A DNA stretch of 64,000 bases from Pholis gunnellus (taxonomy: Eukaryota; Chordata; Actinopteri; Perciformes; Pholidae), in the NCBI GenBank assembly GCA_910591455.2, contig OU342823.1, positions 17,135,219 to 17,199,218 of the forward strand. Direction: 5' to 3'. Positions 38,601 through 51,800 of the stretch are shown here, in pieces (position 1 is the stretch's first letter; every line of letters starts with the position of its first letter). The translations under genes and the position numbers were made by a program. The notes beneath the pieces are model-generated. The model had not been told where the DNA came from and did not search any database. It saw nothing but the letters and a program-made list of their open reading frames with translations.

Positions 38601-41021
38601 GAAGGAAGTCATACACATCTTGAAGCTTCTCGTCCATCTCAAAGCTGAATCCCATTTAAAAGCACTTCGCCCGCTCTTTTCCGTGCCTAAAAACACAGAG
38701 GATTATGGGAAATGACAGGCAGGATCCAGGAGCTTTTTTACAACCAAGAGGATGTGGTCACGGCCTCTTGTTAGCGTCCCTTTTACTGTTCTCTATTTTA
38801 GAACCCCACGTGGATTGGTGCGACACATCTCACAGGTGCTCATTACGGCGACCGGTGTCGCCCGTTTCCTTGTCTCTTGCGTCGCCCGCAAGGCCACGAG
38901 GCACACTGACCCAGGTTTGACGCAAAGCCTGTAAAAACATCAGACCTTTTTGGAGGATGTGAAGCCATGCATGAAAGCAGGGGTTAAAGAAAAATACAGG
39001 AGATACGCTCTCCTGCTCCTTTCAAACCAGGAACAGGAACAGTAGTCGCCCCCCCCTCATCATCACTACTTGCTACTCACGCACAGCTTTTGTGTGTGTT
39101 TACTCTGAGTGTTAATGGAGTGTTGTGGAGATTTGGACACACTTGCGAACGGATGCAATCACGATGTCCGTGTGTAAAGAGGCCGGGTCGGTACCTTTTC
39201 TCAGTGTGTCATCAGCGGGGTTTCCGTGCAGTTCAATCAGCGACTGAACTCAAGCATTGGAGAAAAAGCACGGCGAGCAGTTGTGTTTATTATGCCGTAT
39301 TAAGTTTGAGTCAGAGGACATCTAAAGAGCGAGCAGGTGCTTCTTGAGCTGGGAGCTTATTTGTTTTACTTTGTGAAAGGCCCAGGCTGGGCAGAACGTT
39401 TCATTTACTCCCTGTTAACGAACAGCAATTAGGCTCCCTAATGAGGCCCCGGGTTAGATGTATTAAGACCCTTGTTTATCCTGCTTTCCTTCCCTTTTCT
39501 TTTTCCTCTCCTTCGCTTTGTTTTTCACTGCTTCACAGTCGGGCAAGCTGGGACACACGCAGATGCACATGTACTTTACGTCAGCTCCGTCTGTGTCTGA
39601 GTTCCACTTGCCTTCAGCCCCCCCCCCCCCCCTCCTCCCCTAGCTCCAGGCAGATTCTCAATGCTTCTTAATTTAGAGGAGACAGCTTTCCCCCTTGTTC
39701 CAAATAAAATACCTGAAATGGGGGGAGGCAAACTCATAAATCCGCTCCTCTAACAACAACAACATCCAGAGGGATCTCTCTTGATGCTAGAGATGAGCTA
39801 CTATTTCTCCTCACTCCCCGGGGGATCCTTGGTGATTGATTTACACGCAGGCTCAGTCCAACTTAACCCAACGGTTTAGGAGACAAAGTAGCTCCACCTG
39901 CTGTGCCGCTAGGCGCGCCAGGCTGAAAGGGATAGGTCTCCGCGCCACTGGCGCTCCTGACAGACAGTGGGCCAGACGAGGCAAGTACCAGAGGAAATCA
40001 GTGGTTTTCACCGGGCCATGACACACCTTTTCTCTCGGGTCAGCCTCAGGACATCGTAGGTGGGTAGCTGCTAGAACAATAAGGACACACATTTGTTCTT
40101 TAAGAGGGAAGGGGTTTAATCATTGACTGAAAAGACGTCATGTATCTGGGAGAATGCTTGGTATCACACAAGCTGCCTTGCATTGAGCGTTGCCTTTATC
40201 GTACTTGCTAATTATTCTCATGATATGCCACCATGTAAAGTTGCTGTCCTCATCCCCTTTAAATGGATATTTGGGGAAATGTTGCGCTCATTTTACATGT
40301 GAAAGAGAGATTATAGGTATTGCTATTTGCACATTAAGATGTCTGTATTGGTGGCTTTTATTACCTTTGCCTTTCCATGTCAAGAATAATTAACTTTGAA
40401 CTGAGTGAACTCATATTCTGTGTTTAAACAGAGAGTATTCACACAAATAGACTGTGTTCACCAGCCAATGTTTGTCTGCAGGACACTGCCAAACCAGTAG
40501 TGAGAGAGGAAATAGGCTCTCAAATACGCGGTCATGTGGACACTCTAAAAGGAAAGCAAACAGGGATTTTTATTATTATGACAACGTTTAACTTGACATT
40601 TTAGAATTTCTGGCCGTGCAAGTCCCAACACCTGCACGTCCAAAGTTAGACTTCACACAGGTAGATTGCAATTGCTGTTTAGTGCACATATATTTATAAT
40701 TTTTATATATTTGTATTTGTATTCCTAAGATATATTTTCCACCCACCCTACATTTCACTGTACACATTGTATGAGCATGTAACAAATCATTCCACAAATC
40801 AATATGCTACTTTCCAAACAGTCTAAAAAAAAAGAAAAGAAACACAGTACAATACAGTAAAGGCAGAGTTTCTGTGTTGCATTGCACCACATTGCACGTG
40901 TTACGTTATACCTAGTGGGTTATTAAATAACTCATGTTAGTTATACGGTTTAGTTTACATTTAGATATTTCAAAGTTTGGCTTTGGTCATTTTTGACCCA
41001 ACTCGCTTTCCGTTTTATTTG

Positions 41022-41145
41022 GTTGTATCGTAGCAACAACCAACGGAGGCGGATGAAGCTGTGTGGATATGTGGTTTCCATGGATACCTATGAGGGCAAA
41101 CTGTCGGTAAACGTTTTAAAATAGAAAGAAGCTCGAAAATACTCG
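41022..41145 (+). promoter_or_regulatory. odad2: probable armc4 promoter/first noncoding exon with X-box-like sites
   Basis: A good splice donor (actcg|gtaagt) ends a probable 5' UTR exon at 41145. Around it are two RFX X-box-like palindromes: 41022-41037 (GTTGTATCGTAGCAAC, imperfect) and 41074-41087 (GTATCCATGGAAAC on the - strand, close to GTNRCC-RGYAAC). GTAAACG at 41107-41113 is one base from a forkhead core. RFX and FOXJ1 drive motile-cilia genes, so the location fits. A 23-codon upstream ORF (41053-41124) would be present if transcription starts before 41053. The start site itself is not visible. Confidence 0.5.
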
Positions 41146-41924
41146 GTAAGTTTTCACTAATGTACGAGTGTAAACGTAACAAATCATGGTAGAAACATGT
41201 GTTATTGACGAGGGGAAGTGGTAACGGGTTGTAGTACCGTTAGTTAGAGTTTATCAGCTGTGCTAACGGGGCTAAAGCGTACTAACAGCTATAACGTAAA
41301 CTAACAGTTAGCTATAACGCTAAACGTTGACGTTAACGTAAAGACGAGGGACATAACGCGTCACATATTTAAACAGTATAACTTAGAAAAATATTAAGTT
41401 AATTTAAAGTAAATACGTTACTGTCAACTCATTCAATTGTTCACCATGAACATATAACGTCCTCATAGCTAACTTTTGTTTTAGTTTATTTATTTCATAT
41501 TTACGCTTTAAATGCAGAGCCGTTCTATATAACATTACCAGCTCTCTCAACACAGCTGTAAGAGCCATATTCTATTTGCTATTACATATTTACTTGTATT
41601 TACATGTTTAACTTTAATCACATCTGTTTCTACATTGAATGTTACAATGATGTTGTTATAATTTGTTATAGTAAGAAATATACGTAAGTGTCAGACTGCC
41701 TCACTTTAAGGATATAGCGACAGTTAGTGAAGTTTCCTACTACTTCAGTCCAAACCCCCAAAATTATTCAATTGACTAAGAGAAAAGAAAAAATAGCAAA
41801 TCCTCACACTTGAGAAGCATTATCAAAGTAGTTGCAGATTCATTTCATGTTGGTCTGTAAAGCAATTCATTTACTAATCTTTTCAGCTTTGAAAATATAT
41901 CAAACAAATGCCTTTTTTTCTTAG
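41146..41924 (+). other. odad2: armc4 5' UTR intron (probable)
   Basis: Bounded by donor gtaagt at 41146 and acceptor tttcttag ending at 41924. It has a striking cluster of AACG words between 41170 and 41460 and is otherwise AT-rich. Acceptor ctttcag ending at 42025 is an alternative. Confidence 0.5.
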
Positions 41925-42043
41925 GAGCTCCACATGGGACCCCGAGCCTAAAGTTGATCAAAAGTGTAAAGTTAAGAAGCATCAGCCACACACGGTTTAA
42001 GATGTTGTTTTTAATCTACTTTCAGAATATCCCAGCCGGTGCC
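41925..42043 (+). other. odad2: armc4 5' UTR joined to coding exon 1
   Basis: The segment runs from the acceptor at 41924 to the start ATG at 42044. It is open in frame from an upstream ATG at 41954, but the family's N-terminus aligns only from 42044 (MGSSLTRAAQWTSSGK). If the acceptor at 42025 is used, the leader in this exon is only 18 nt. Confidence 0.5.
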
Positions 42044-42255
42044 ATGGGGTCATCACTGACGAGGGCGGCCCAGTGGACCAGCTCTGGCAAACTTGAGCTC
42101 ACGCCAATGAACGAGTCCTTGTTGAAAGAGGTCCTGCGCTTTGTGGAGGAGTTCAGCTCCCAACACCCACAGGAGGCCGAGCACGTGTTCGAGGAGCCTC
42201 TCCGCTGGAGTACCACTTTAGTGGCATCTGATTTCAAAACAGACTATGACATCAG
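42044..42255 (+). CDS. odad2: armc4 coding exon 1
   Basis: Start ATG with a strong Kozak context. Encodes MGSSLTRAAQWTSSGK, then LTPMNESLLKEVLRFVEEF, the conserved ARMC4 N-terminus (human has LTQWTAAG and ITPLNEAILKEI). It ends in a split serine codon, AG|T. The donor is a weak gttggc at 42256. Confidence 0.93.
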
Positions 42256-45200
42256 GTTGGCCTAATCATGAGGCCGGCAGCTGGTTGGCCAGTGCTTTCG
42301 GTATTACGTGCCTGTGCAGGATATGCTGTCACCATGGTGTCCAAATGTATTTTACCTTGGCTTTACTCAAAGCAGTAGGCTGTAATTAATTTGTTTTTCA
42401 GCTTCAGTTAGACTGAGTACATTCCTTTTTGTTCCATCAGAAGGTCTGGTCAACTTTCAGTGTGTGCTTTCTTTGCATCCCGGAGAAGTACAAAAACATA
42501 AATACAGACTCTGATCTTCCTTGAGTGCGTTGGCATTTATCATCTAGTATGAAAAAGTAATAATATGGATAAAAGTATTAAAGTATTTTTTTTGTTTTCT
42601 CCTCAGTGACTCGGATGCACAGTCCCACGAGAAAGACAGCGAAGAGCGTCCATTGTTGCAGCTCTCCCCTCCTACTGTTTATGTGCGCAGCTTCAGCCAG
42701 CTCTCTAAACTAGTTCATCTGGCAGATGATAAGAAGCTGGAGGAGGTTCAAGCATGTCTCGAAGGTAAGCACGATGACCACAGGAAGAGATTTGAATCCA
42801 ATTTGCATACTAAGTAGTCCAGCCCACCAACATACCTCCATAACCCACAGACTTCATTTATTTGTCTACAACCACGCAATTAAACTTGGTGACTCTTTAT
42901 GCATTTAGTTTAGGGCTGCTGCCAAAGTTAATGACGGGAATACATGATTAATGTAGTAAAACATAAATAAAGAGGAAAACTGTTGTAGAGGAAAAACACA
43001 GTTCATATGAGGCCTACTGAATTGTAACTCTCATTTTTGGGTGATCGGCCTCTGAATCTGAAGATTCGCTATGGCTAACCTCTTTCATTCTTCAGAAAAT
43101 AGAGACCCCGTGGTTAAGATTTTTGGCCCCAGCCTTGCCAGCGTCCTGGAGAAAAACGATGCCCACACAGATGTGCTAAGTCTGGAAGACAAAGAGGAGG
43201 ACCAAGGCAAGGTCAAGCTGTTCCTCCTGCTCCACAATATGGACAACCAGCTCCTCAGCAAGTGCCTCAAAGAGATAGACGGGTAGGTGGTGCTTCTTCC
43301 TTCTCTATCATCTATCCATCCTCCACGGCTGTCTTCTTCCACTCAGACCTAACCAGTTTGTGCAACATGTGGTTGTTTTTGATTGGAAGAAGCAGCGGGT
43401 TTAGACAAAAAGGGAAACCGTGAATGAATGAGACGAATTGGACATTTGTTTTGTTTTGTTTTTCTACACTTTCATCACAGAGGAGTCAGGCTGGACCCCG
43501 GCGCGGTGAAGAATGAAGTGGAGCTGTTGAAACGGCTCTGCAGCGGGGGGGAAAAGAGGGTGTTGAAGTCGGTTCGATACACATCAGGTTTGAATTATCT
43601 CCCCACATTTCACTGCGCTGCAACGACAGCAGTTGCTATTAACACTAATGCTGGATATTCCAAAGCGTAAAAAAAAGAAAGTCTGTGTTCTGCCGCCCGC
43701 AGAAGTTATTATGTCTCGTCAGATTCCAAGTCGTTAGTCAGCGCTCGTATTCATCGAGGCCTCACAAAGCATGTGCACACCAAGTGGTAGAAGCAAGTCC
43801 ACATTTCTCATGTTGAATTGACGCGGCCTATGAAAATACTCTCCCAACCAGCCGTAAAATATGATAGTGTCACTACTAAGTGAAACTACCTCTCAGAGCT
43901 GTGCTCATCTGTGTGCCACGTCATCCTCTTTAGCGGTCCAGGCACACATGTTGCTGCTGTCAGGCTACATTACATTATATAAAGGTTACTGCGAGATTAT
44001 TCCAAACTGCCATCTTTTTTCTTCTTCTTGCTTTTCTTTTAGATTATGTGTTTTCAAACGGCTGCCGCGCCCCTCCGTGGAGACAGGCCCTCAATGAGAT
44101 TTGTTACCTTGTGATCGAGCCCTGCGACACTGAGACCCTCTACATCACCTGCAGCACAGCTGGAGTCTTTCTCAATGGGGTAAGACGAGGAAGATGAAGC
44201 ACTGTGGACTGTGGATCAGCTGCAACAGTCAACCCGATATTGTGTCCTATTTCTGTGTGAGGAGATGTTCATGGAGGTTACCTTCTGGAAAATAATTTCT
44301 GATCGGCCAATCCATCACTGTACAGTCAGCCAGTCATAGTTTGGCTGTTTTAAAGTGGGGTTATACGAGGTACTTATGCATAGTCGGTGTTATAACCTGC
44401 AGTAGATTAAAGTATATTAGTTTCCTATATTACATGAGTTTCCAAAACTAGCAAAATAAAAAATACAAGAAACAAAATACATTTAGTAGCAAAGGCATTC
44501 CTCTAGAGTTCCTTTAAAAACTGACTTGAGTTCACGAAGAGTAATCACTTATGACATTTGTAAGTCCCCCTTTACATTGTTCCAGCTGGATGCGGTGTTT
44601 AAACAAAGTGCAGTGGTCTGCAAGACAACCACACCCAGTAATATCATGTAGAGCACAGTGGCATCCTGCGTCCAACATCTTTAGCCACTGGGCCTGATCA
44701 CCAATAACGTTCTAAAAGTTGAAGAAAAGTTTGACGATACAAAATAGGCTATTACTAGACAACAACAAAGTCCAAGTTACTTATGTTTTCTGATGCTGTT
44801 AAAAGTCTCTTCATATAATCTCTGTGTAAGGCTTGTGTTTTTACTCATGATCAGGGGACAATCTCAAACTCTTATGTTCATAAATATACCTTAAATTTGT
44901 CGGGTAAAAAGAAAATCTCCTATCTGGCATTTAGGTGTCCCCACCCCCTAAAAGTGTGCTATTGCATACGGAGCTTCCAAATACTTGCCAAACTCCAGGA
45001 ATCTCTCTGAATGTGTTTGCAATCATTTCTAAGAGAGGATTTTGCGTGCTGCAGCACCTTTCACTCTCTTCCCTGACATTGCTGACAAGCCGTAGGCCTC
45101 CTGCCTCTTGTTTCTTCACCTGGAAGCGGTTCGGCCAAGGTGAAAAAAACTACAACCTCAAACCCGAAACGGGTGACATTGATGCAAATGAAACCTCAAA

Positions 45201-45783
45201 GAGCAGCAGTGTCTTAAACCTAATTCGGCGGTTTACATGGTTTTTACACTTCCTCGCTAAAGGCTGCCTGGAGATACTCCGAGCTTTCTAACCCTCAGCT
45301 ATTCCAGCCGACATGTGGGTCAAATTATAATTGTGGTTTTTAGAATTAATGAAGCTGTTTTTCACTGTGTTTTCACAGGGCATGAAACAGGAGGGGGAGG
45401 AGAGCGGCTACGAGCGAGCGAGTGATATGTACGAGGACCTGGGAACTCTTCTGAAGAGCACATCTCCACATTTTGCCGAGAACACAAACGAGCAGGTACA
45501 GTGGAACACGAGGGCAGATGCAATTATCATCGTAGCCTTGAGTTTTTGCTCCCACAGCCGGGAACGCGTGGGTGTTGAAATGCCTCTTTGTCCCACGAAC
45601 GAGGTCCTTCTCTCCAAACCTGTGATTTGATCGCTGGTGCCGTGTGACTCACAAGAGTAAACAGAGTGAGGATTGTGTAATCAGTGTCTGTGCTGCTCCA
45701 CGCTAGTGAGCTAGTGTCTGGTTGTCACTGTGCTGAAAAATTTCTGAAGCCGACCTCCTCCTTGTTCCAACATCAAAGCAGCA

Positions 45784-45830
<47 letters not shown>

Positions 45831-48800
45831 CCCCACACTCGGCACACACACACATGCACAGACAGACAGACAGACACCCGCGCTCATTTCCAGACACTGC
45901 AATACGCGTGATTTATTCAGTAGTGCTATTTCCTGCTTTAGTAATTTGACGACATAACAAATCGCCTCAATAATAGATTCCAGCTGCGCTCCAAAAATCT
46001 GTTAATCATTTAAAAATCTGATCTCTCTTTTTTTTTTTTTTTTTGCTCACGCTGTTTGTTGGAAAATGTGGCATCATCGAAACATCTACGGACCACCTTC
46101 CGCTCGCTGCCTGCTGTGTATCGATCTAGTGTCTTTAAAGAGTCGTAGTATAGATTTTTCCATTTGCTATCATGTCATTCTCAATGAAATATAGAGTAAT
46201 TATTATTCAGAAGGCGTAGAATGTAATCTGGCTCTCAAAGAAAGAATCAACAGTATAACTGTCTGATTCATAGAATTTGGATTGACACGGAGATGCATTT
46301 TTCTCAATGCTTTTTCAAAACCAGAAGATTTCACAGAACTATTCTGTAAGTGGAAATGCCTTCAGTACAAAAGACAACAGAAATGCTTTTTACAAAACAA
46401 AACTGCTTATTGAATTGTCCCAAAAATTTATTCATACAAACACTGCTGTACATTGATGTAAGTTGTATTTAACAGCCATTCATTTGCAAACATCATGGAT
46501 GGTAATGTCAGTCAGCTGGTCCACCAGACTTCAGACTTCAATGTCTCATCAACTATTGGATGGATTGATGGATTGCCATTCGTTTTAACACACATTCATG
46601 GTCCCCAGAGGATTAAATCCCCATGACTTTGGTGATTTCCTGGCTTTTCCTCTAACGCCACCTGCAAGTTTTCACTTATCCAGTGATACCGTATATATCT
46701 CAACATTTACCAGGTGGATTTGACAACATGTCGTGTTCCCCTCAGGAGGAGTTGTTATGACTTTGTTGGCCCCCTGACTTTTCGTGTTGTGCCATATTCA
46801 TGTTATCATAACATTTTAATTTGCCCTGTACTTTGATTTATACGGGAACCCTGAGAGGCAAGTGAAAAAAAGTTTTCCGAGGATCATTTTTCTGAGTTGC
46901 TTTTTTTCCATCTGTGAAAGCAGTTAAAACAAAACAACCTTTTCACAGATGAAAAACATTGTTTGAAAAAGTTTTTTTATTTCTCCATACAAGGTATTAA
47001 GAAATATTACAAGACAATATTGTGTCTTACCAAGCTATGTAAATTAAAACTGAACGCAAGCATGATTTATTTTTAAAACTATTTACAACACGAGGTTGTG
47101 ATGCGTTTCATCCCCTTGTGGCCAAAATGAGTATTGCAACAACAAACACTAAAAACATTTCTTTCACTGCTTCACAGATGATTTCTTTTATTGAGGAACT
47201 TATTTTGAAACATATCTTTGCGAAAGCATTGTTGCACCTGTTCTTAAGTCATAAACACAGGAGAGAAAACAATTTCGATCAGACTCTTTTGTCTGACTTG
47301 CCTCTCAAGACTTCGTAGATTTATGACCAAATACCTGCGAAACTAAAGACAACCCAACATTTTATCTGCTAAACATCAGAATTTAGCCTAAAGCACTTCT
47401 CACGTGGCTGTAGACTCTTTAGGCTGTGTCTGAAATCACTTCCTATTCACTGCATGGTGCACTACATTTACCCTCCACCATGTATACACCCTATCGAAAG
47501 AAAATAAAGTAGTGTATGTGTAAGGCATGTATGTGGCCGGTTGATCACACAAAATGAGCTCTAATTTAGTCTGAAATGCAGCACAAAGCTGTTGCTTTAG
47601 TGTTATGTTGAGCATTGGCTCAGATGTAGTGTTAAAGTGCTTTAAGTGGTCGGAAGACTTGAAAAGCTTTATACAAGTACACTCCGTTTACCATGTAGCT
47701 ACTACTTTCTGCTGACAATTCCACATTGCAACGCTCTTTATGTGATGCATGAGAAAATGACCCTTAACCTATTGAGTGTCTAGCATACGGGAATAGTGAC
47801 TGAGTGAACAAGGAGTGATTGTGAAGTTTTACGAAGATTATACTGTACAGCATACACAGTGGAATAGCGCCTCCATTGTATCTGTGAAGTTGTCATTGGT
47901 CCGTGGTACAGTAAGCTGGGATGGGGGGTTAGTGAAGACTTTAATAAACCAATGAGTAGTGCCAGGCTGAAGCGTGTAAAAAATTTCAAAAAAAGACACT
48001 GAGGCTTTTATGTTTTAAGAGCCCTACTGTGTGAAGAGTGATGCCTCGAGTCTGAACCATCTAAAACAATGATGGACAGCCGCAGTAAAAATCGCTGCGA
48101 ACCAGTTTGTGGGGGCACAAATCATTGTCGAGATCTTTTTCTTCTGGATTCTTCAAAACTCCTTTGATATGTGGCTCGCCAGTGTCCCGTAAACGTAGTT
48201 TCTCCCTGCCTCCACTCGGAGCTAATCACCCTCACATGATGGGGGTCAACGGGGGGAAACGCAGCGCTTTGAAACTCGTTTGATTGATTGCTGACGACAG
48301 CAATCAGACGGCGCAACGTGCATCCCGCGTCCGAGATATTAAGTAATTGCGGTCGCTTCTCGTGGACATGATCCATTCCAGTTTTAATTCCGGGGAGATT
48401 GACAGCGGGTGGGTGTCCGTCAGAAACACAATCTCGCACGACTCCGGCTCAGCTCCCTGATTGCTAAACGTGGAAGGCGATAGCCAAAGATAACAACACC
48501 TAATCTCCAAACGTATCTGCTAGACTCCAAAGTGAGGAAGCAGGTCCTTTTTTTTTTTTTTAACAGTTCTATTAGATTAGACAGCCTCAATCAAACGAGC
48601 AGAGGCGGCCAAAAGGAGCCGAGGACTGCAACACGGGGTGGAGGCAGACTCGCCCTCCCTGTTCTGTGTTGTGGATTTGTTTTGACATGGCGGCGTGATT
48701 GGGAATTGGACATGCGGCGTATTTGCATGCACAAGACGCTCACTGAAGAGCTCCCCGCGCTTCGGAGATTTGTTTTTGTTATTCACATCCTGAAATTAAT

Positions 48801-51800
48801 ATAGACCGCCTCACTGTCATAATCAGTCAGCAGAGGCCGCTTGAATCTCGCCACTGACAGATGTTTTATGGCCGGGGTGGCTTCACATTCGCTGCCCTGC
48901 CGATTTTCCATCAGTGCGGATCAAGTAATTAGATCTAGTCCGCCACAAGCACATGTAAATAGTTTTGAGTTTATGTTTTAGTAGTCAAGTGAAGAAATAA
49001 GAAAAGTGCCAGGGATTGAATGTCACCTGCTATTAAAATATTTTTTGAGTTTACAAATGTAGGCGTCAGTCTTGCTCGCAAAAGCATTTTCTGTCCAGGC
49101 CTGGAGTGTTTTCAGAAGCAGAGAAGCACCTGTATTAGGACGTTGTACTGTGGCATGTCAAGGAATGTGGAGTGTTCCCCTCTGTGTGAGCGCATGGAGT
49201 CACATACAATAGAATTAAAGAAGGTCGCTTTGACTAATAAAGTCAGACCGCGGCTCTGCGGTGAGTTGACTTGTATGTTTCCAATGGCAGGTCACTTTGT
49301 GTTTTATGAAAAACAAGTCTCGGGCATGCTTGGCAGCACGAGACTTACAAATACTTAAATCCTAATTCTTTTTCCCTGCCCTTAAAAAAACGCTTGAGCC
49401 CCCTAATAACAAATGACAAGCTATTTCTGCTGAGCAGGTGTCTGTGATTAAAAATTCTCCCGCCTGCAAACCATTCATATGTGTCTTGTTGGCATTCGTA
49501 TGTAGGTTGTAAAGTTTGGTACAAAGACCTTCAAGACTTCAGAATAAAATCAAATCAGAAGTGAATAACAGTGACACAAAGGCACTGCTTTGTCTGTGCC
49601 AAGCTGCGAGGTTTTAGGTGGAGGAATGCACAGAAACAATAAAGTTTTTGATATTGTTCGGCCAATTAACAGAGGGGGACCTCTTCTGTGTTAAGCATTG
49701 GCAAAGTGTTATTCTACTCCAAAGCCTCAATAAAGACGGAAATTGTTATGCAGGTCTGCATACTGTTCAGAAAGTGGCTTTTATGGACATTTTATGTTTT
49801 TCATGTGTCACTGATACTGTTTTTATATATGCCTGTTCTCAGAATGAAAGGGCCAACACTTTGTCAGAGAAATAATATGTAATGTGTCTCACATAATGAA
49901 AAGAGAGGCATCATGTCAGATGGTGGGTGGGAAATACATTCAGAATGAGTCTTTAGTTTTAATAAGCATCATTCAGAGAAATGCACAACCAGAGCACGTT
50001 TATTTTACAATCATGTAGCCTATTGTACGTCTCACAGCTAGAATTTCGGTGCAAATTGAAAGAGGTCTCCCACCCCACCCCCCCTCCTCACTCTCAGGTC
50101 GTTGTCTTTTTCCACTTACCAACAGGATTTTGCAGTTCAAGAACTTCCATCAACGCAAAAGATCCAGCATGTGGAACCGGTTGATGCGGAGGAACAGGGC
50201 CAACCCCAGAGGTCTTACGAGCAACAGGAAAAGAATGTGCACAAGGAGGCGAGGCAACAGCATGCGCCGAACAAGGCGGGCGGCAGGAAGAAATATGAAC
50301 CATGTCCGAGGTGGAAGAATCTGGGTCTCGGGTCTCTGTGCGGGTATGTGATGATTCCTCCCGTTAAGATGTGTCCTGAAATATCTTCAGGCTATCCGCG
50401 CGCCATGCGGATGGGAGGGGGGATGGGGATCCCTCTCGTTGAGGAGATGAGCCTCAGACGACGGCGTTGCCAAAGCCTCCGTCACATGTGCTCGGCGTGT
50501 CTGCCAGCAGTCGCACATTATACTGAGACCGTTATATGGTTTTTCATATTTTAAGGGCAAGTGAAAGTGTTCCTGATTACACAATGATTACGTTAATGGA
50601 TACGTTCACAGTGTGGAAACCCTTTCTGGCCTATTACAGACAGAAATGTTGGGAAAAAGTCTTAGAAACAATCCCAAAAAGATCTGTCACATATGGCCTT
50701 TGATTGATAAATAGATCGTAGCGAGGGCTGAGCTGTTGCAGCTGCACCTTGTGATAACTATACCCATTTGAGGAGAAACTGGCTCACGATAAAAGTATCT
50801 CGATTGCTTAAAAAAAATAAAATGCCCGCTGAACCCTTGTCACGAATTGTTAAATAATGATTATGTTAGAAAAATAACCATTTTCAAAATAGAAGCAGGC
50901 GTAATGACTCGTTATTTCACATCATTATAGTAAAGCCGAGGAAAAGAAACCGAGTAAGAGCTCCGGAGAGAAGAAGTCTGGTGAAACACAGAAGAAAAAG
51001 CTGGGAGCGGGAGCCAAGGGCAAGATGAAAGCAGACTTACCTGGACGCCAGTCCTCCCAGAAAATGTAAGTGTCCCAAAGCAGTTCTCCTTCTATCAGAA
51101 TCTGTAAGGAATACTTTCTACATACATGATTTAGGAACTGATAGGAAGTGTCGTTTTACAAGTTTTGTTGTGGAAAGTGTAACCTGCATTCACACTAACG
51201 AAGAACCCGTGTAAAGGTCTTTTCTTCCTCCGGCTCTTGGCAGCCACACCTCCTCAGCTGTCTCCACACTTGCGTCTGCCAATGCATACAGACTCCTAGC
51301 ATCATAAATCCACTCATAGCCACTGTTCACCGATAGCATTCTTTGGTGCTCACCGGCTAGCGTACACGCAGTAAAGACCCCGGGGCTCATTCACTCAGTC
51401 ACAGTGAATGTGAATTGCACACCACCCGGGACCGAGCGTAGGCCTCGTTCGGTGTCCGGTGTTTCTCATGTTTCTCCCTCGTATCGGGCTGGCTCCTTCT
51501 GATACTACGCTCCCCTGGAAATGCTATTTGTGCGTATATGGGAACTGTCTCTCAGCGGCCCCATCTGAATATGTATATACCAAATTTCATTGCTCCACAG
51601 CTCCCGACCTTCAGGATACTGTTATCCAAGTGGCCCGAGCAGCTTGGAAAAGCCATCTGCACTTCTGTTTGCATCAATGGCCCTCTGTATGTGATGATGA
51701 CGGCTCCAGTCCTCCCATGACATTATTCCAATCTTTATTTTCCTGCTGCTTAGATTCTGAGGAAGTTCAAACTTGACACTTATATCTCAAAATCATTAAT

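Larger units (their letters stand above)
27181..41000. other. intergenic region between mpp7 and armc4
   Basis: I see no supported gene in this stretch of about 14 kb. Contents: possible small transposon remnants at 27540-27740, a T run near 27980-28002, a G-rich quadruplex motif at 28463-28497, a GC-rich block at 28480-31150, GCTA-rich sequence near 32130-32300, a common fish repeat fragment at 35336-35630, a second degraded dispersed repeat near 37310-37470, and C runs near 36606 and 39620. Long frames here are low-complexity and have no recognisable domain. Confidence 0.6.
42256..45378. other. armc4 introns between coding exons 1 and 6
   Basis: Five introns: 351, 331, 198, 455 and 1,199 nt. 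No second gene. The largest (44180-45378) is AT-rich and holds no repeat I recognise. Confidence 0.7.
45496..50125. other. armc4 intron between exons 6 and 7
   Basis: No gene. It holds a C run (45786-45827), a T run (46030-46044), a diverged dispersed repeat (46500-46780), copy B of the three-copy repeat (47237-47318), and a likely foldback element (about 47429-47830). Confidence 0.6.
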
